From NCBI GenBank assembly GCA_014138725.1, contig JACJID010000001.1, positions 2,108,001-2,172,000 on the forward strand: DNA of 64,000 nucleotides, given 5' to 3'. Source of the DNA: Kutzneria viridogrisea. GTDB taxonomy: Bacteria; Actinomycetota; Actinomycetes; Mycobacteriales; Pseudonocardiaceae. A program made the position numbers and the translations under genes. The first letter of the stretch is position 1. Each line of letters opens with the position of its first letter. Of the stretch, positions 27,955-35,313 are shown in pieces. The notes under the pieces are model-generated. The model searched no databases. It was not told the origin of the DNA and was given only the letters and a program-made list of their open reading frames with translations.

Positions 27955-28872
27955 ATGACGCTGACCCAACGGATCGTCCTGGAACACCTCGACCGGGTCG
28001 CCGAGGACGTGCTCTCGCTGACCCTGCGCGGGGCGCACGGCCCACTGGCCCGCTGGAAGCCGGGCGCCCACATCGACCTGTCCTTGCCGAACTGGCTCAC
28101 CCGCCAGTACTCGCTGTGCGGGGACCCGGCCGACCGCGAGCACTACCGCATCGCCGTGCGCCACGAGCGGCTCAGCCGTGGCGGCTCGGACTACATCCAC
28201 CGCTATCTCAAGGCGGGGCGGGAACTGGACATCTCGTTGCCGCGCAACAACTTCCCCCTGGTTCCCGCCCGGGAGTACCTCTTCCTGGCCGGGGGCATCG
28301 GCATCACCGCCGTCGTGCCGATGCTGCGTGCCGCCCACGAGCGCGGCACGCCCGCGCGACTGGTCTACGTCGGGCGGTCCACCGCCACCATGCCCTTCGT
28401 CGAGCAACTGCGCTCCAGCTACGGGGATTCGGTGACCATCGTGGACACCGAGCGCGAGCAGCGCCCGGACCTGGGCCTGCTCAGCGCCGGTCTCGGGCCG
28501 TCGGCAGTGGTCTACTGCTGCGGTCCGGCGAGCATGATCGCCGCAGCCGAGTCCGTCTTCGACCCCGGTCAGCTGCACACCGAGCGGTTCCGGCCCGCGA
28601 GGAGGACCTTCGCGCCCAACACGGCCTTCACCGCCGTCTGCGCCCGCTCGGGGCGGGAGGTGCAGGTGCCCGCGGACGAGTCGCTGCTGGACGCGCTGAA
28701 CCACGCCGGCCTCCCGGTGCCCTCCGGCTGCCGGGAAGGGGTGTGCGGCAGCTGCGTCCTCACCGTCCTGGAGGGCGAGCCCGAACACCGCGACGAGATC
28801 GGTGCCGACCGGAGCCAGGTGGCCGCCTGCGTGTCCCGCTCCCGGTCGCCCCGGCTCGTCCTCGATCTGTGA
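27955..28872 (+). CDS. PDR/VanB-type ferredoxin oxidoreductase
   Basis: A 305-residue reductase with three domains in the phthalate dioxygenase reductase order: FMN/FAD-binding barrel (RQYSLCGDPADREHYRIAV), NAD-binding domain (FLAGGIGITAVVPML, YCCGPASM), and a C-terminal plant-type 2Fe-2S domain with CREGVCGSC plus a distal Cys (VAACVSRS). It transfers electrons from NAD(P)H to an oxygenase or flavoprotein. No Rieske oxygenase is nearby; the neighbouring FMN-type protein is the most likely partner. It belongs to the TetR-controlled unit. Confidence 0.88.
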   Translation: MTLTQRIVLEHLDRVAEDVLSLTLRGAHGPLARWKPGAHIDLSLPNWLTRQYSLCGDPADREHYRIAVRHERLSRGGSDYIHRYLKAGRELDISLPRNNFPLVPAREYLFLAGGIGITAVVPMLRAAHERGTPARLVYVGRSTATMPFVEQLRSSYGDSVTIVDTEREQRPDLGLLSAGLGPSAVVYCCGPASMIAAAESVFDPGQLHTERFRPARRTFAPNTAFTAVCARSGREVQVPADESLLDALNHAGLPVPSGCREGVCGSCVLTVLEGEPEHRDEIGADRSQVAACVSRSRSPRLVLDL

Positions 28873-28893
28873 ACGCGACGGTGGAACTGCTGC

Positions 28894-30105
28894 TCACAGC
28901 GTGACGGTCGGCTCCACCGTCGCCGTGGGCACGGTCAGCACGGCGTCGAAGGCCTCGCGCAGCGGGGTCCGCACGGTGCCGCGCTGCGCGCGGATCCGGT
29001 CCAGTACGAGGTCCTCGGGTTGGTGGCGCAGGTCGGACAGGCTCAGCCCCAGTCCAGCCGCCAGGGCAGCGGCCTCCACGCTGCCGGGTTCGGGCGCCGC
29101 GGCGGGCACGACCTCGACCCGGAAGCCGACCGGTGAGTCGGGGTCCAACTCCATGTCGGGCACCTGCTCGGCGGTGCTGGTGACCGCGATGGCCCGGTAG
29201 TCGGACCCGTACCGGCGGGCCAGGTGCTGGCCCAGTGGCAGGGTCGCCAGCGCCCCGCCGTAGTGCACGGGGGTTTTCTGGATGTGCACGTTGTGCGCGA
29301 ACAGCACGACCCGGGCGCCGGGCTCGGCGTGCGCGAGGTGCCAGTCCAGCGAGTCGGCCAGGTAGACCTCGCGGGCGGAGGTGTCGGCTGTCAACCCGGC
29401 GCCACCACGCACCTCGGAGATGGCGCGGAACATGTAGTCGGTCTGCCGTGCGCCGAGCACGTGGTGCACGGCCTGGTCGAACCGGTACTGGCCGCCGCGC
29501 TCCACGAGCAGCGGCTCCACGGCGAGCAGGCGCTGGTGCAGCCGACCCAGCCTGGCTGACAGGTCGTCCCGCACCGCCTTGTCCAGCTTGAGCCACGCGG
29601 GACCGGCCGCCGCCGCGGAGCCGCTGGCGAACTCGCGGGCGGTCCGCAATGCGCCCTCGACCATCGGCACGGCCTGCGGATCGACCTCGCGCAGGTAGTC
29701 GGCGACCGGTTCGAGCGCGGGCAGCAGGGTGCCACCGGCCGCGGGCAGATCCAGTCCGGCGAACCGCACACCCAGGTCGCGATCGCGCAGCCAGTGCATC
29801 AGCTCGCCCGCGCCCCACTTCACGGCCGTCTCGTCCAGTTCCGGTTCCTCGCCGCGCAGCCAGCGGTCCACGGCGAAGCCTTCGCTGAAGCCGTACTCGT
29901 AGGCCAGCACGGAAAACCCGCAGCGCTGTACGAGGAAGCGCAGCAGGCGCTGCCTGGCGTGGTTGAACTCCCGCACGAAGTGGGCGCTCTCACCGACGGC
30001 CACGACGCGGGCGGTGTCGATCAGCTCACGCAGCGGTTCCAGGTCGTCCAGCGGGGCGTCGGGGTCCATGGTGGTCAGGCGGGTCGCGTTCAGCTGGGGT
30101 GCCAC
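28894..30105 (-). CDS. Erythromycin esterase-family protein
   Basis: A 403-residue protein with the EreA/EreB fold. Catalytic-site features are visible: ARVVAVGESAHFVREFNHARQRLLRFL holds the Glu-x-x-His and second Glu, and VVLFAHNVHIQKTPVHYGG holds the His-Asn-x-His site. Classical members hydrolyse macrolactones; many homologues have other substrates such as succinoglycan-related esters. The GTG at 30105 gives the longest form, an ATG at 30069 a shorter one. It is divergent from the WYL regulator, which may control it. Confidence 0.86.
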   Translation of the reverse strand: MAPQLNATRLTTMDPDAPLDDLEPLRELIDTARVVAVGESAHFVREFNHARQRLLRFLVQRCGFSVLAYEYGFSEGFAVDRWLRGEEPELDETAVKWGAGELMHWLRDRDLGVRFAGLDLPAAGGTLLPALEPVADYLREVDPQAVPMVEGALRTAREFASGSAAAAGPAWLKLDKAVRDDLSARLGRLHQRLLAVEPLLVERGGQYRFDQAVHHVLGARQTDYMFRAISEVRGGAGLTADTSAREVYLADSLDWHLAHAEPGARVVLFAHNVHIQKTPVHYGGALATLPLGQHLARRYGSDYRAIAVTSTAEQVPDMELDPDSPVGFRVEVVPAAAPEPGSVEAAALAAGLGLSLSDLRHQPEDLVLDRIRAQRGTVRTPLREAFDAVLTVPTATVEPTVTL

Positions 30106-30126
30106 CCGACCGACCGTAACAGGGTC

Positions 30127-30145
30127 CAGGACCGGAACTGTCCTG
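30127..30145. promoter_or_regulatory. Candidate WYL-regulator operator
   Basis: A perfect inverted repeat CAGGAC-N7-GTCCTG sits in the 62 bp divergent gap between the esterase and the WYL gene, close enough to block both promoters. Confidence 0.45.
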
Positions 30146-30167
30146 AATTACTGACACACTGGCGCCC

Positions 30168-31133
30168 GTGTTGGAGACCTCCGCGAGGCTGCTGCGACTG
30201 CTGTCGCTGTTGCAGGCACGCCTGGACTGGACCGGCCCGGAACTGGCCGAGCGGCTGGAGGTGGACGTGCGCACGATCCGCCGCGACGTGGACCGGCTGC
30301 GCTCCCTGGGCTACCCGGTGCACGCCGAGCCGGGGGTCGCGGGCGGCTACCGGCTCGGCGCGGGCGCGGCGCTGCCCCCGCTGCTGCTGGACGACGAGGA
30401 GGCCGTGGCGGTCGCGGTGGGGCTGCGCACGGCGGCGGTGGGCGGGGTCTCGGGCATCGAGGAGACCTCGATCCGGGCCCTGGCCAAGCTGGAGCACGTG
30501 CTGCCCTCGCGGCTGCGGCACCGGGTCGCGGCCCTGCAGTCCGCGGTGGTGCCGGTGACCGGTTACGGGCCGAAGGTGGACGCCGCCGCGCTGGCGCTGG
30601 TGGCCGGGGCCTGCCGGGACCACCAGCGCCTGCGCTTCGACTACCGCTCACACGAGGGGCAGGCCAGCCGTCGGCTGGTGGAGCCGCACAGCCTGGTGCA
30701 CACCGGCCGCCGCTGGTACCTGCTCGCCTGGGACACCGAGCGCGCCGACTGGCGCACCTTCCGCATGGACCGGGTCGAGCCGCGCACGCCCACCGGCCCG
30801 CGGTTCAGCCCGCGCACCCCGCCCGAGGACGTGGCCACGCACGTCTCGCGCGGGGTCAGCCAGGGCGTCTACCGGTACCAGGGCCGGTTCCTGGTGCACG
30901 CCCCGCTGGAGCGGGTGGCGGAGAAGGTCACGCCCACCTCGGGCATGCTGGAGCCGGTGGACGAGAACACCTGCCTGCTGCACGCGGGCGGCAACTCGCT
31001 GGACGGGCTGACCGTCTACATCGGACTGCTCGGCTTCGGCTTCGAGGTGCTCGACCCGCCGGAGCTGGTGGCGCACATGCGCGCCTTCGCCGAGCGGATC
31101 ACCAGGGCCAGCGGCACACCACCGGTCGCGTGA
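30168..31133 (+). CDS. WYL-domain transcriptional regulator
   Basis: A 321-residue regulator: N-terminal winged helix (RLLRLLSLLQARLDWTGPELAERLEVDVRTIRRDVDRLRSLGYPV), a central linker, then a WYL ligand-binding domain with the WYLLAWD core (GRRWYLLAWDTERADWRTF, about residues 180-198) and a C-terminal WCX-type extension. Such regulators respond to nucleotides or other ligands. It probably controls itself and the divergent erythromycin-esterase-like gene. Its stop codon lies inside a long hairpin. Confidence 0.88.
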   Translation: MLETSARLLRLLSLLQARLDWTGPELAERLEVDVRTIRRDVDRLRSLGYPVHAEPGVAGGYRLGAGAALPPLLLDDEEAVAVAVGLRTAAVGGVSGIEETSIRALAKLEHVLPSRLRHRVAALQSAVVPVTGYGPKVDAAALALVAGACRDHQRLRFDYRSHEGQASRRLVEPHSLVHTGRRWYLLAWDTERADWRTFRMDRVEPRTPTGPRFSPRTPPEDVATHVSRGVSQGVYRYQGRFLVHAPLERVAEKVTPTSGMLEPVDENTCLLHAGGNSLDGLTVYIGLLGFGFEVLDPPELVAHMRAFAERITRASGTPPVA

Positions 31134-31180
31134 AGGTGGCTTTCACTGCGCCCAGCGCAGTGAAAGCCACCTTCACGCGA
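31126..31180. repeat. Intergenic palindrome, type 1 (copy 3)
   Basis: The most perfect copy: 26 bp arms (31126-31151 and 31155-31180) around a CCA loop, with the same core as at 4771 and 9817. It overlaps the WYL stop codon and originally separated that gene from a convergent gene whose 3' end was later broken by the Tn3 element. Confidence 0.88.
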
Positions 31181-31182
31181 CG

Positions 31183-31220
31183 TCAGTTGAAGTCCACGTG
31201 GCTCAGCCACAGGTCCAGCA
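31183..31220 (-). pseudogene. 3' tip of the gene interrupted by the Tn3 element
   Basis: The reverse strand here encodes DLWLSHVDFN followed by TGA. Joining it across the 5 bp duplication to the fragment at 34257-34362 restores one continuous reading frame, ...DGDQALLDLWLSHVDFN-stop. This is direct evidence for insertion of the intervening 3.0 kb. Confidence 0.75.
31216..31220. repeat. Target-site duplication CAGCA, left copy
   Basis: CAGCA directly abuts the left terminal repeat, and the same five bases (34257-34261) abut the right terminal repeat. Five base pairs is the usual duplication of Tn3-family transposition. Confidence 0.8.
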
Positions 31221-31258
31221 GGGGTGGGAACCGAATACGCCAGAAAGGGGCTGTGGCG
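31221..31258 (+). repeat. Tn3 terminal inverted repeat, left
   Basis: Reads GGGGTGGGAACCGAATACGC and on to 31258; matches the reverse complement of 34219-34256 at 34 of 38 positions. Confidence 0.82.
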
Positions 31259-31291
31259 AAAGACAACATCCTTATCCTTGGTGGACCTTCG

Positions 31292-31334
31292 GTGTTGGCA
31301 TCAGACGCGAAGGCTTCGCGTCTGATGCCAACAC
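31292..31334. repeat. Perfect 43 bp palindrome inside the Tn3 element
   Basis: Two 21 bp arms meet at a single central base (31313); the arms start GTGTTGGCATC and end ...GATGCCAACAC. A second hairpin, CCGGCTGTC/GACAGCCGG, follows at 31339-31365. This lies between the left transposon end and the amidase stop and could be the amidase terminator, a recombination site, or a relic of another element. Confidence 0.8.
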
Positions 31335-31365
31335 GATCCGGCTGTCGAGGCGACTGGACAGCCGG

Positions 31366-31452
31366 CATGTCCGGTCCCGCGTGCCAGGCCGCGGGCGTCA
31401 GGGCCAGGCCCCGGCCCTCGCTCGTGATCCGCACCTCGTCCTCGACGGACAT
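31366..31452 (-). pseudogene. Unidentified coding remnant
   Basis: Downstream of the amidase stop the reverse strand reads MSVEDEVRITSEGRGLALTP and a few more codons with coding-like composition, then runs into the hairpins. It looks like the start of a truncated gene but I do not recognise it. It may instead be chance open frame. Confidence 0.3.
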
Positions 31453-31465
31453 CCGGTAGTACGCC

Positions 31466-32917
31466 CTACCTCGGTGCCTGGAAGCCGCCGATCTTCTGCT
31501 CGAGCAGTTCGGCCAGCCGCAGCGGGGTGCGGTCCTCGAACATCGGGCCGATGAGCTGCACCCCCACCGGCAGGCCCTCAGGGGACCGGCCCGCTGGTAT
31601 GGCGGTGGCGGGCAGGCCGGGCATGGTGGCCAGACCGGCCCAGACGAGCTGGTCGAAGTACGGGTACTCGACGCCGTCGATGTCGATCCGGCGTTCCAGC
31701 GGATTGGGGTTGTGGTCGTGCGGGAACGCGGGAGTCGGCGTGATCGGACACACCACGGCATCGAACTCGGCGAACAGCTGCCGCCAGCCGTGGCGGTGGA
31801 GTTCGCGGCGGTTGTTCGCCTCGATCCAGTCGCGGTGGCTGAACACCATGGCGCGCAGCCGCGCCGCGTCGAGACTCTGGTCGTCCGCGCTCAGTCCGGC
31901 GGCGCGGGTCACCAGCTGCTCGTAGGAGTCGACGGGAAAACGTGCGACGGAGCCCGAAAACTGCAACTGCGTGTAAAGCATGGCGGCTTCGGTCAGGTCG
32001 GGCAGCAGCGGAGTGTGTCGTTCGACGCGGGCGCCGCCGTCGGCAAGCGCGTCGGCCACCCGGTTCACGCCCGCCCGCACAGCGGACCCGGTCGGAATGA
32101 GCGGATGCTCGTTGAGGACCAGGACCCGGAAGTCGCCGAGCCGCTCGTGGCGCGCGGGCGGCAGCGCCACGTTGTGCGCCTTGCCGAGCGTCAGTGGGTC
32201 CGGTCCGGCCATGACGTCGAGCAGGAGCGTGAGGTCGCGGGCGGTGCGCGCCATCGGACCGACGACGGCGAGGTCGAGGTCGACCGGCAATGCCGGCGCG
32301 GGAGGCGCGACCATGCCGCGGGTTGCCGCCAGTCCGAGTGTCGGCTTGTGCGCATAGATGCCGCAGAAATGCGCGGGGGTGCGCAGCGAACCGGCGAGGT
32401 CGGAGCCGATGGACAGCGCGCCGAATCCGGACGCCAGGGCCGCCGCTGATCCACCGGAGGATCCACCCGGCGTGCGATCGTGCTCCCACGGATTGTTGGT
32501 GGTGCCGTAGATCTCGTTGAAGCTCTGGATATCTTGCAGCCCCAAGGGCACATTGGTCTTGCCCAGCACCACCGCGCCCGCGGCCTTGAGCCGCGACACC
32601 TGTACCGCGTCCTCGGCCGGCACATAGTCCCGGTGTTGCGGCATGCCCCAGGTCGTGGGCAGCCCAGCCATGTTGTAGGACTCTTTGACCGTCACCGGAA
32701 TACCGAGCAGCGGCCGGACCTCGCCACGGGCGCGCGCCTGGTCGGCACCGCGCGCGGCGGCCCGCGCACGGTCGAAGTCCGGCACACAGATCGCGTTGAT
32801 CACCTTGTCGTCGCGCTCGATACGGGCAATCGCCTCATCGGTCAGTTCCGCCGAGGTCACGTCACCGGCACGCAACGCGGCCGCCAACTCTTCGGCCGTC
32901 TGAAAACTCCACTCCAT
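31466..32917 (-). CDS. Amidase, passenger gene of the Tn3 element
   Basis: A 483-residue amidase-signature enzyme. The Ser-cisSer-Lys triad is visible: PVTVKESYN (Lys near 77), GGSSGG near 154-159 and SDLAGSLRTPA (Ser). The N-terminus MEWSFQTAEELAAALRAG and the C-terminus GLPVGVQLIGPMFEDRTPLRLAELLE are canonical. Length is normal, and the gene seems intact. It is not closely similar to the amidase at 13209. Its codon usage is noticeably less extreme in third-position GC than neighbouring genes, fitting acquisition on the transposon. The substrate is unknown; aryl- or alkyl-amide hydrolysis is possible. Confidence 0.86.
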   Translation of the reverse strand: MEWSFQTAEELAAALRAGDVTSAELTDEAIARIERDDKVINAICVPDFDRARAAARGADQARARGEVRPLLGIPVTVKESYNMAGLPTTWGMPQHRDYVPAEDAVQVSRLKAAGAVVLGKTNVPLGLQDIQSFNEIYGTTNNPWEHDRTPGGSSGGSAAALASGFGALSIGSDLAGSLRTPAHFCGIYAHKPTLGLAATRGMVAPPAPALPVDLDLAVVGPMARTARDLTLLLDVMAGPDPLTLGKAHNVALPPARHERLGDFRVLVLNEHPLIPTGSAVRAGVNRVADALADGGARVERHTPLLPDLTEAAMLYTQLQFSGSVARFPVDSYEQLVTRAAGLSADDQSLDAARLRAMVFSHRDWIEANNRRELHRHGWRQLFAEFDAVVCPITPTPAFPHDHNPNPLERRIDIDGVEYPYFDQLVWAGLATMPGLPATAIPAGRSPEGLPVGVQLIGPMFEDRTPLRLAELLEQKIGGFQAPR

Positions 32918-33288
32918 GAATCCGACCCTAGAGGCCTCTGAAGCAGGTCATAAAATGCCGCTTCGCGCAACGGGATAGACGTCTCAACTCATCATGTTGC
33001 TCTCCGGCCACAGACAATTCGCCCGACCGCTGGCCATGGCGACGCGCGGCGGCATGGCACACCTACGGAGATGGTCACGACGGAGGCGCCCCAGCGCCCC
33101 GATCGATGGCGATATGACACGGGCACCCACCCCAACCAACGATTGCCGCGCACCGTGATTCTCATAAATGACCAGTTGTGACAGTTCTGCGAACCGCTTG
33201 ATCCGGGCCGAGGATCCCCAGGTCGCGATTCGCACAACACCTCTCACTACTTCCCCTGGTTTTGACAGGGTTCTGAGAGACTGGAGGT
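32918..33288. other. Gene-free stretch inside the Tn3 element
   Basis: 371 bp between the amidase start and the resolvase start, with visibly lower GC than the surroundings. An open frame on the reverse strand (32984-33247) encodes 87 residues that I do not recognise. CTCTCA (33241-33246) and TGAGAG (33274-33279) form an inverted repeat immediately before the resolvase and TTGACA occurs at 33262; this would be the expected place for a res site, but no res subsites can be assigned. Confidence 0.4.
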
Positions 33289-33757
33289 ATGCGACTCGGA
33301 CCCAAGGATGCCGCGGCCGCGGTCGAACGCCACCCCTGCCCGCAATGCGACGTCCCTGTCGGCAGCGCTTGCCGCACCCGCGCCGGGAAAACCGCCGCGA
33401 AGTACCACACCGCCCGCTTCATCCTCGTACCCGCGCTACGCGACGAGCTCACCGTGCCCGTCCCGGCCGATCGCGCGCCGGGCAAGAAGGGGGTGCAGGG
33501 AGCGGAGGTCGCCGCAGCAGCACCGGAGACGACCGGGGCGCCGATCCGGATCGGCTACGCCCGCTGCTCGACGGCCACCCAGGAGTTGCAGAGCCAGCTC
33601 GACGCGTTGGCGGCGGCGAAGCGCACGCGGGTGTTCTCCGAGAAGATCAGCACCCGCATCAAGTTCCGCCCTGAGCTGGAGAAGGCGCTCACGCTCGCCC
33701 ACGAGATCAAGACCGCCGCACCGGACCAGCCGGTCATCCTCACCGTGCACGAGATGA
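33289..33757 (+). pseudogene. tnpR: Serine resolvase TnpR, 3'-truncated
   Basis: The product starts with a putative zinc-binding module (HPCPQCDVPVGSACRTRAGK) and then a resolvase catalytic domain IRIGYARCSTATQELQSQLDAL with the nucleophile Ser, and KISTRIKFRPELEKAL. Homology ends at VILTVHEM near 33756; the frame then runs on in unrelated sequence to 34050 because it reads antisense through the transposase fragment. The helix E and DNA-binding domain are missing, so it should be inactive for resolution. Zinc-module resolvases of this kind accompany actinobacterial Tn3 elements. Confidence 0.78.
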
Positions 33758-33769
33758 CCGGAGTTGACC

Positions 33770-34123
33770 TCCGTGCGGATCGCCGACTCGGCGACCGCCC
33801 GCACCTTCGCCGCCTCGTACTTCACGCCCAGGTGCTCACGCACGAACTGCCGATGCCGTTTCGCGGTCCGATCCGCGTCAGTCTCCGCCGCCACCTCGTC
33901 CGGCAGCCCCAACACGCTGCGGACCTGGTCGACCACCACAGCGGGCACGTCCGTCAGCTTCGGGAAGTAGCCGAGCCGCTGATACGACTTCAGCCGCACC
34001 ACCAGACTGATCGTTCTGAGTCTTGCCGCGTGCCCCCGCCGTCAGGCTGAACGCCTCGACCAGCTCCCGCCCGGACACCATCCGCTTGAACCGCGGGTAG
34101 GCAGTCCGATCGATCGACGCCAC
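33770..34123 (-). pseudogene. tnpA: Tn3-family transposase TnpA, 5' fragment with frameshift
   Basis: The reverse strand begins GTG at 34123 as MASIDRTAYPRFKRMVSGREL, then after a frameshift near 34020 continues in another frame as VVRLKSYQRLGYFPKLTDVP and DRTAKRHRQFVREHLGVKYE. These are the N-terminal (DUF4158) domain of Tn3 transposases. Homology stops at AESAIR near 33775, where the sequence joins the truncated resolvase. The DDE catalytic domain, several hundred residues further on, is entirely absent. Confidence 0.8.
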
Positions 34124-34218
34124 ACCCGCTACCCCAGCAAGATCACAACCCGGACAGCAAGACCTTAGCCACCCCCGCCGCCCTCACCACAGACCGGCCC
34201 TGACCAGCACCGGAACCT

Positions 34219-34256
34219 CACCGCGGCCCCTTTCTGGCGTAGTCGGTTCCCACCCC
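34219..34256 (-). repeat. Tn3 terminal inverted repeat, right
   Basis: On the reverse strand it reads GGGGTGGGAACCGACTACGC and onward, matching the left end at 34 of 38 positions. It also adds a false C-terminus (GVGTDYARKGPR-stop) to the interrupted gene. Confidence 0.82.
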
Positions 34257-34362
34257 CAGCAGGGCCTGGTCCCCGTCGACCTCCAGGCTGCGCGCGTCCC
34301 TGACGTCCGCGAGGAGCAGCTCGGTCTGGGTGAGGATCTCGGTGCAGCGCCGGGCGAGTCCA
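34257..34362 (-). pseudogene. 3' fragment of an interrupted and 5'-truncated gene
   Basis: The reverse strand encodes HGLARRCTEILTQTELLLAD and on to DGDQALL, then enters the transposon. The frame has no start codon: a TGA just upstream lies at the end of the ABC ATPase gene. So the gene had lost its 5' part before or apart from the insertion. CAGCA at 34257-34261 is the right target duplication. The family is not recognised. Confidence 0.6.
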
Positions 34363-34368
34363 TGCCGC

Positions 34369-35313
34369 CTAACCTGTCACGGCGTGGCAGGCCACCGCAG
34401 GCGTTCGGCCGCCACCGAGCACCGCGAGGTCCACCGAGGAACAGCGGTGGCCGATCTGCTCGTCCAGGCCGGCGGCCAGCAGCGGGCAGCGCGGATGGAA
34501 GCGGCAGCCCGAGGGCACCCGCGAGGGGTCGGGCGTCTCCCCCGCCAGCACCATGGGCTCGCGCTCGGACTCGGGCAGCACCGACAGCAGGGCCTGGGTG
34601 TACGGGTGGCGCGGCGCGGTGAGCACCTGCTCCACCGGCCCGGTCTCCACGATCCGCCCCAGGTACATCACCGCGACCCGGTCGGCGATGTTCCACGCCA
34701 GCCCCAGGTCGTGCGTGACGACCAGCGCCGCCAGGCCCAGTTCCTCGCGCAGGCGCAACAACAGGGCCAGGATCTCCCCGCGCACCGAGGCGTCCAGCGA
34801 GGCCACCGGCTCGTCGGCGATCAGCACGCCGGGGTCCAGCGCGAGCGCGCCCGCGATCACCACGCGCTGGCGCTGCCCGCCGGACAGCTCGTGCGGCACC
34901 TTGTCGAAGAACCGCTCCGGCGGGCGCATCCCGGCCTGGGACAGCGCGCGGGCCACCAGCTCCCGCTCGTCCCCGGGCACCTTGTGGATGCGCAGGCCCT
35001 CGGCCACCGACTCGTACACGCTGTGCCGGGGGTTGAGCGCCCCGGTCGGGTCCTGCAGCACCAGCTGCGCGCGACGGCGGTAGGCGCGCAGCCCACGGGT
35101 GCCCGACGGCAGCGGCTCGCCCTCGAACAGCACCCGGCCCGCGGTGGGCCGTTGCAGGCCGAGCAGGGTCCTGGCCAGGGTGGTCTTGCCGCAGCCGGAC
35201 TCGCCGACCAGCGCGATGATCTCGCCAGCGGCGATGTCCAGGTCCACCCCGTCCACCGCGCGCGCCGAGCCGTAGCTCACCGACACGCCCTCGGCCCGCA
35301 GCAACGCCGTCAC
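34369..35313 (-). CDS. Dipeptide/oligopeptide ABC transporter ATPase (DppF/OppF type)
   Basis: A 314-residue ABC ATPase: Walker A GESGCGKTT near residue 38-46, signature HELSGGQRQRVVIAGAL, Walker B GVLIADEPVASLD and the switch His in VTHDL. The C-terminal oligopeptide-transporter extension contains the Cys-rich RFHPRCPLL segment typical of Opp/Dpp ATPases, which can bind an iron-sulfur cluster. The GTG start overlaps the stop of the partner ATPase (GTGA). It powers import with the paired ATPase, two permeases and the binding protein upstream. Confidence 0.9.
   Translation of the reverse strand: MTALLRAEGVSVSYGSARAVDGVDLDIAAGEIIALVGESGCGKTTLARTLLGLQRPTAGRVLFEGEPLPSGTRGLRAYRRRAQLVLQDPTGALNPRHSVYESVAEGLRIHKVPGDERELVARALSQAGMRPPERFFDKVPHELSGGQRQRVVIAGALALDPGVLIADEPVASLDASVRGEILALLLRLREELGLAALVVTHDLGLAWNIADRVAVMYLGRIVETGPVEQVLTAPRHPYTQALLSVLPESEREPMVLAGETPDPSRVPSGCRFHPRCPLLAAGLDEQIGHRCSSVDLAVLGGGRTPAVACHAVTG

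Larger units (their letters stand above)
31221..34256. mobile_element. Decayed Tn3-family transposon carrying an amidase gene
   Basis: A 3,036 bp segment bounded by 38 bp terminal inverted repeats beginning GGGGTGGGAACCGA (34 of 38 identical by eye; the outer 31 bp differ at one position) and flanked by a CAGCA duplication. Inside are an amidase gene, a serine resolvase gene cut off after its N-terminal domain, and the 5' part of a Tn3 transposase gene with a frameshift. Element type follows from the transposase and resolvase families, the GGGG ends and the 5 bp duplication. It cannot move by itself, but its intact ends could still serve a transposase supplied from elsewhere. Confidence 0.82.

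Noticed and set aside
33262-33291. TTGACA as -35 of the resolvase gene
   Set aside because: A -10 at normal spacing would fall on the ribosome site and start codon.
34124-34180. Second transposon terminus GGGGGTGGCTAAGG inside the Tn3 element
   Set aside because: It begins with GGGG like Tn3 ends, but no matching inverted copy was found anywhere in the window.
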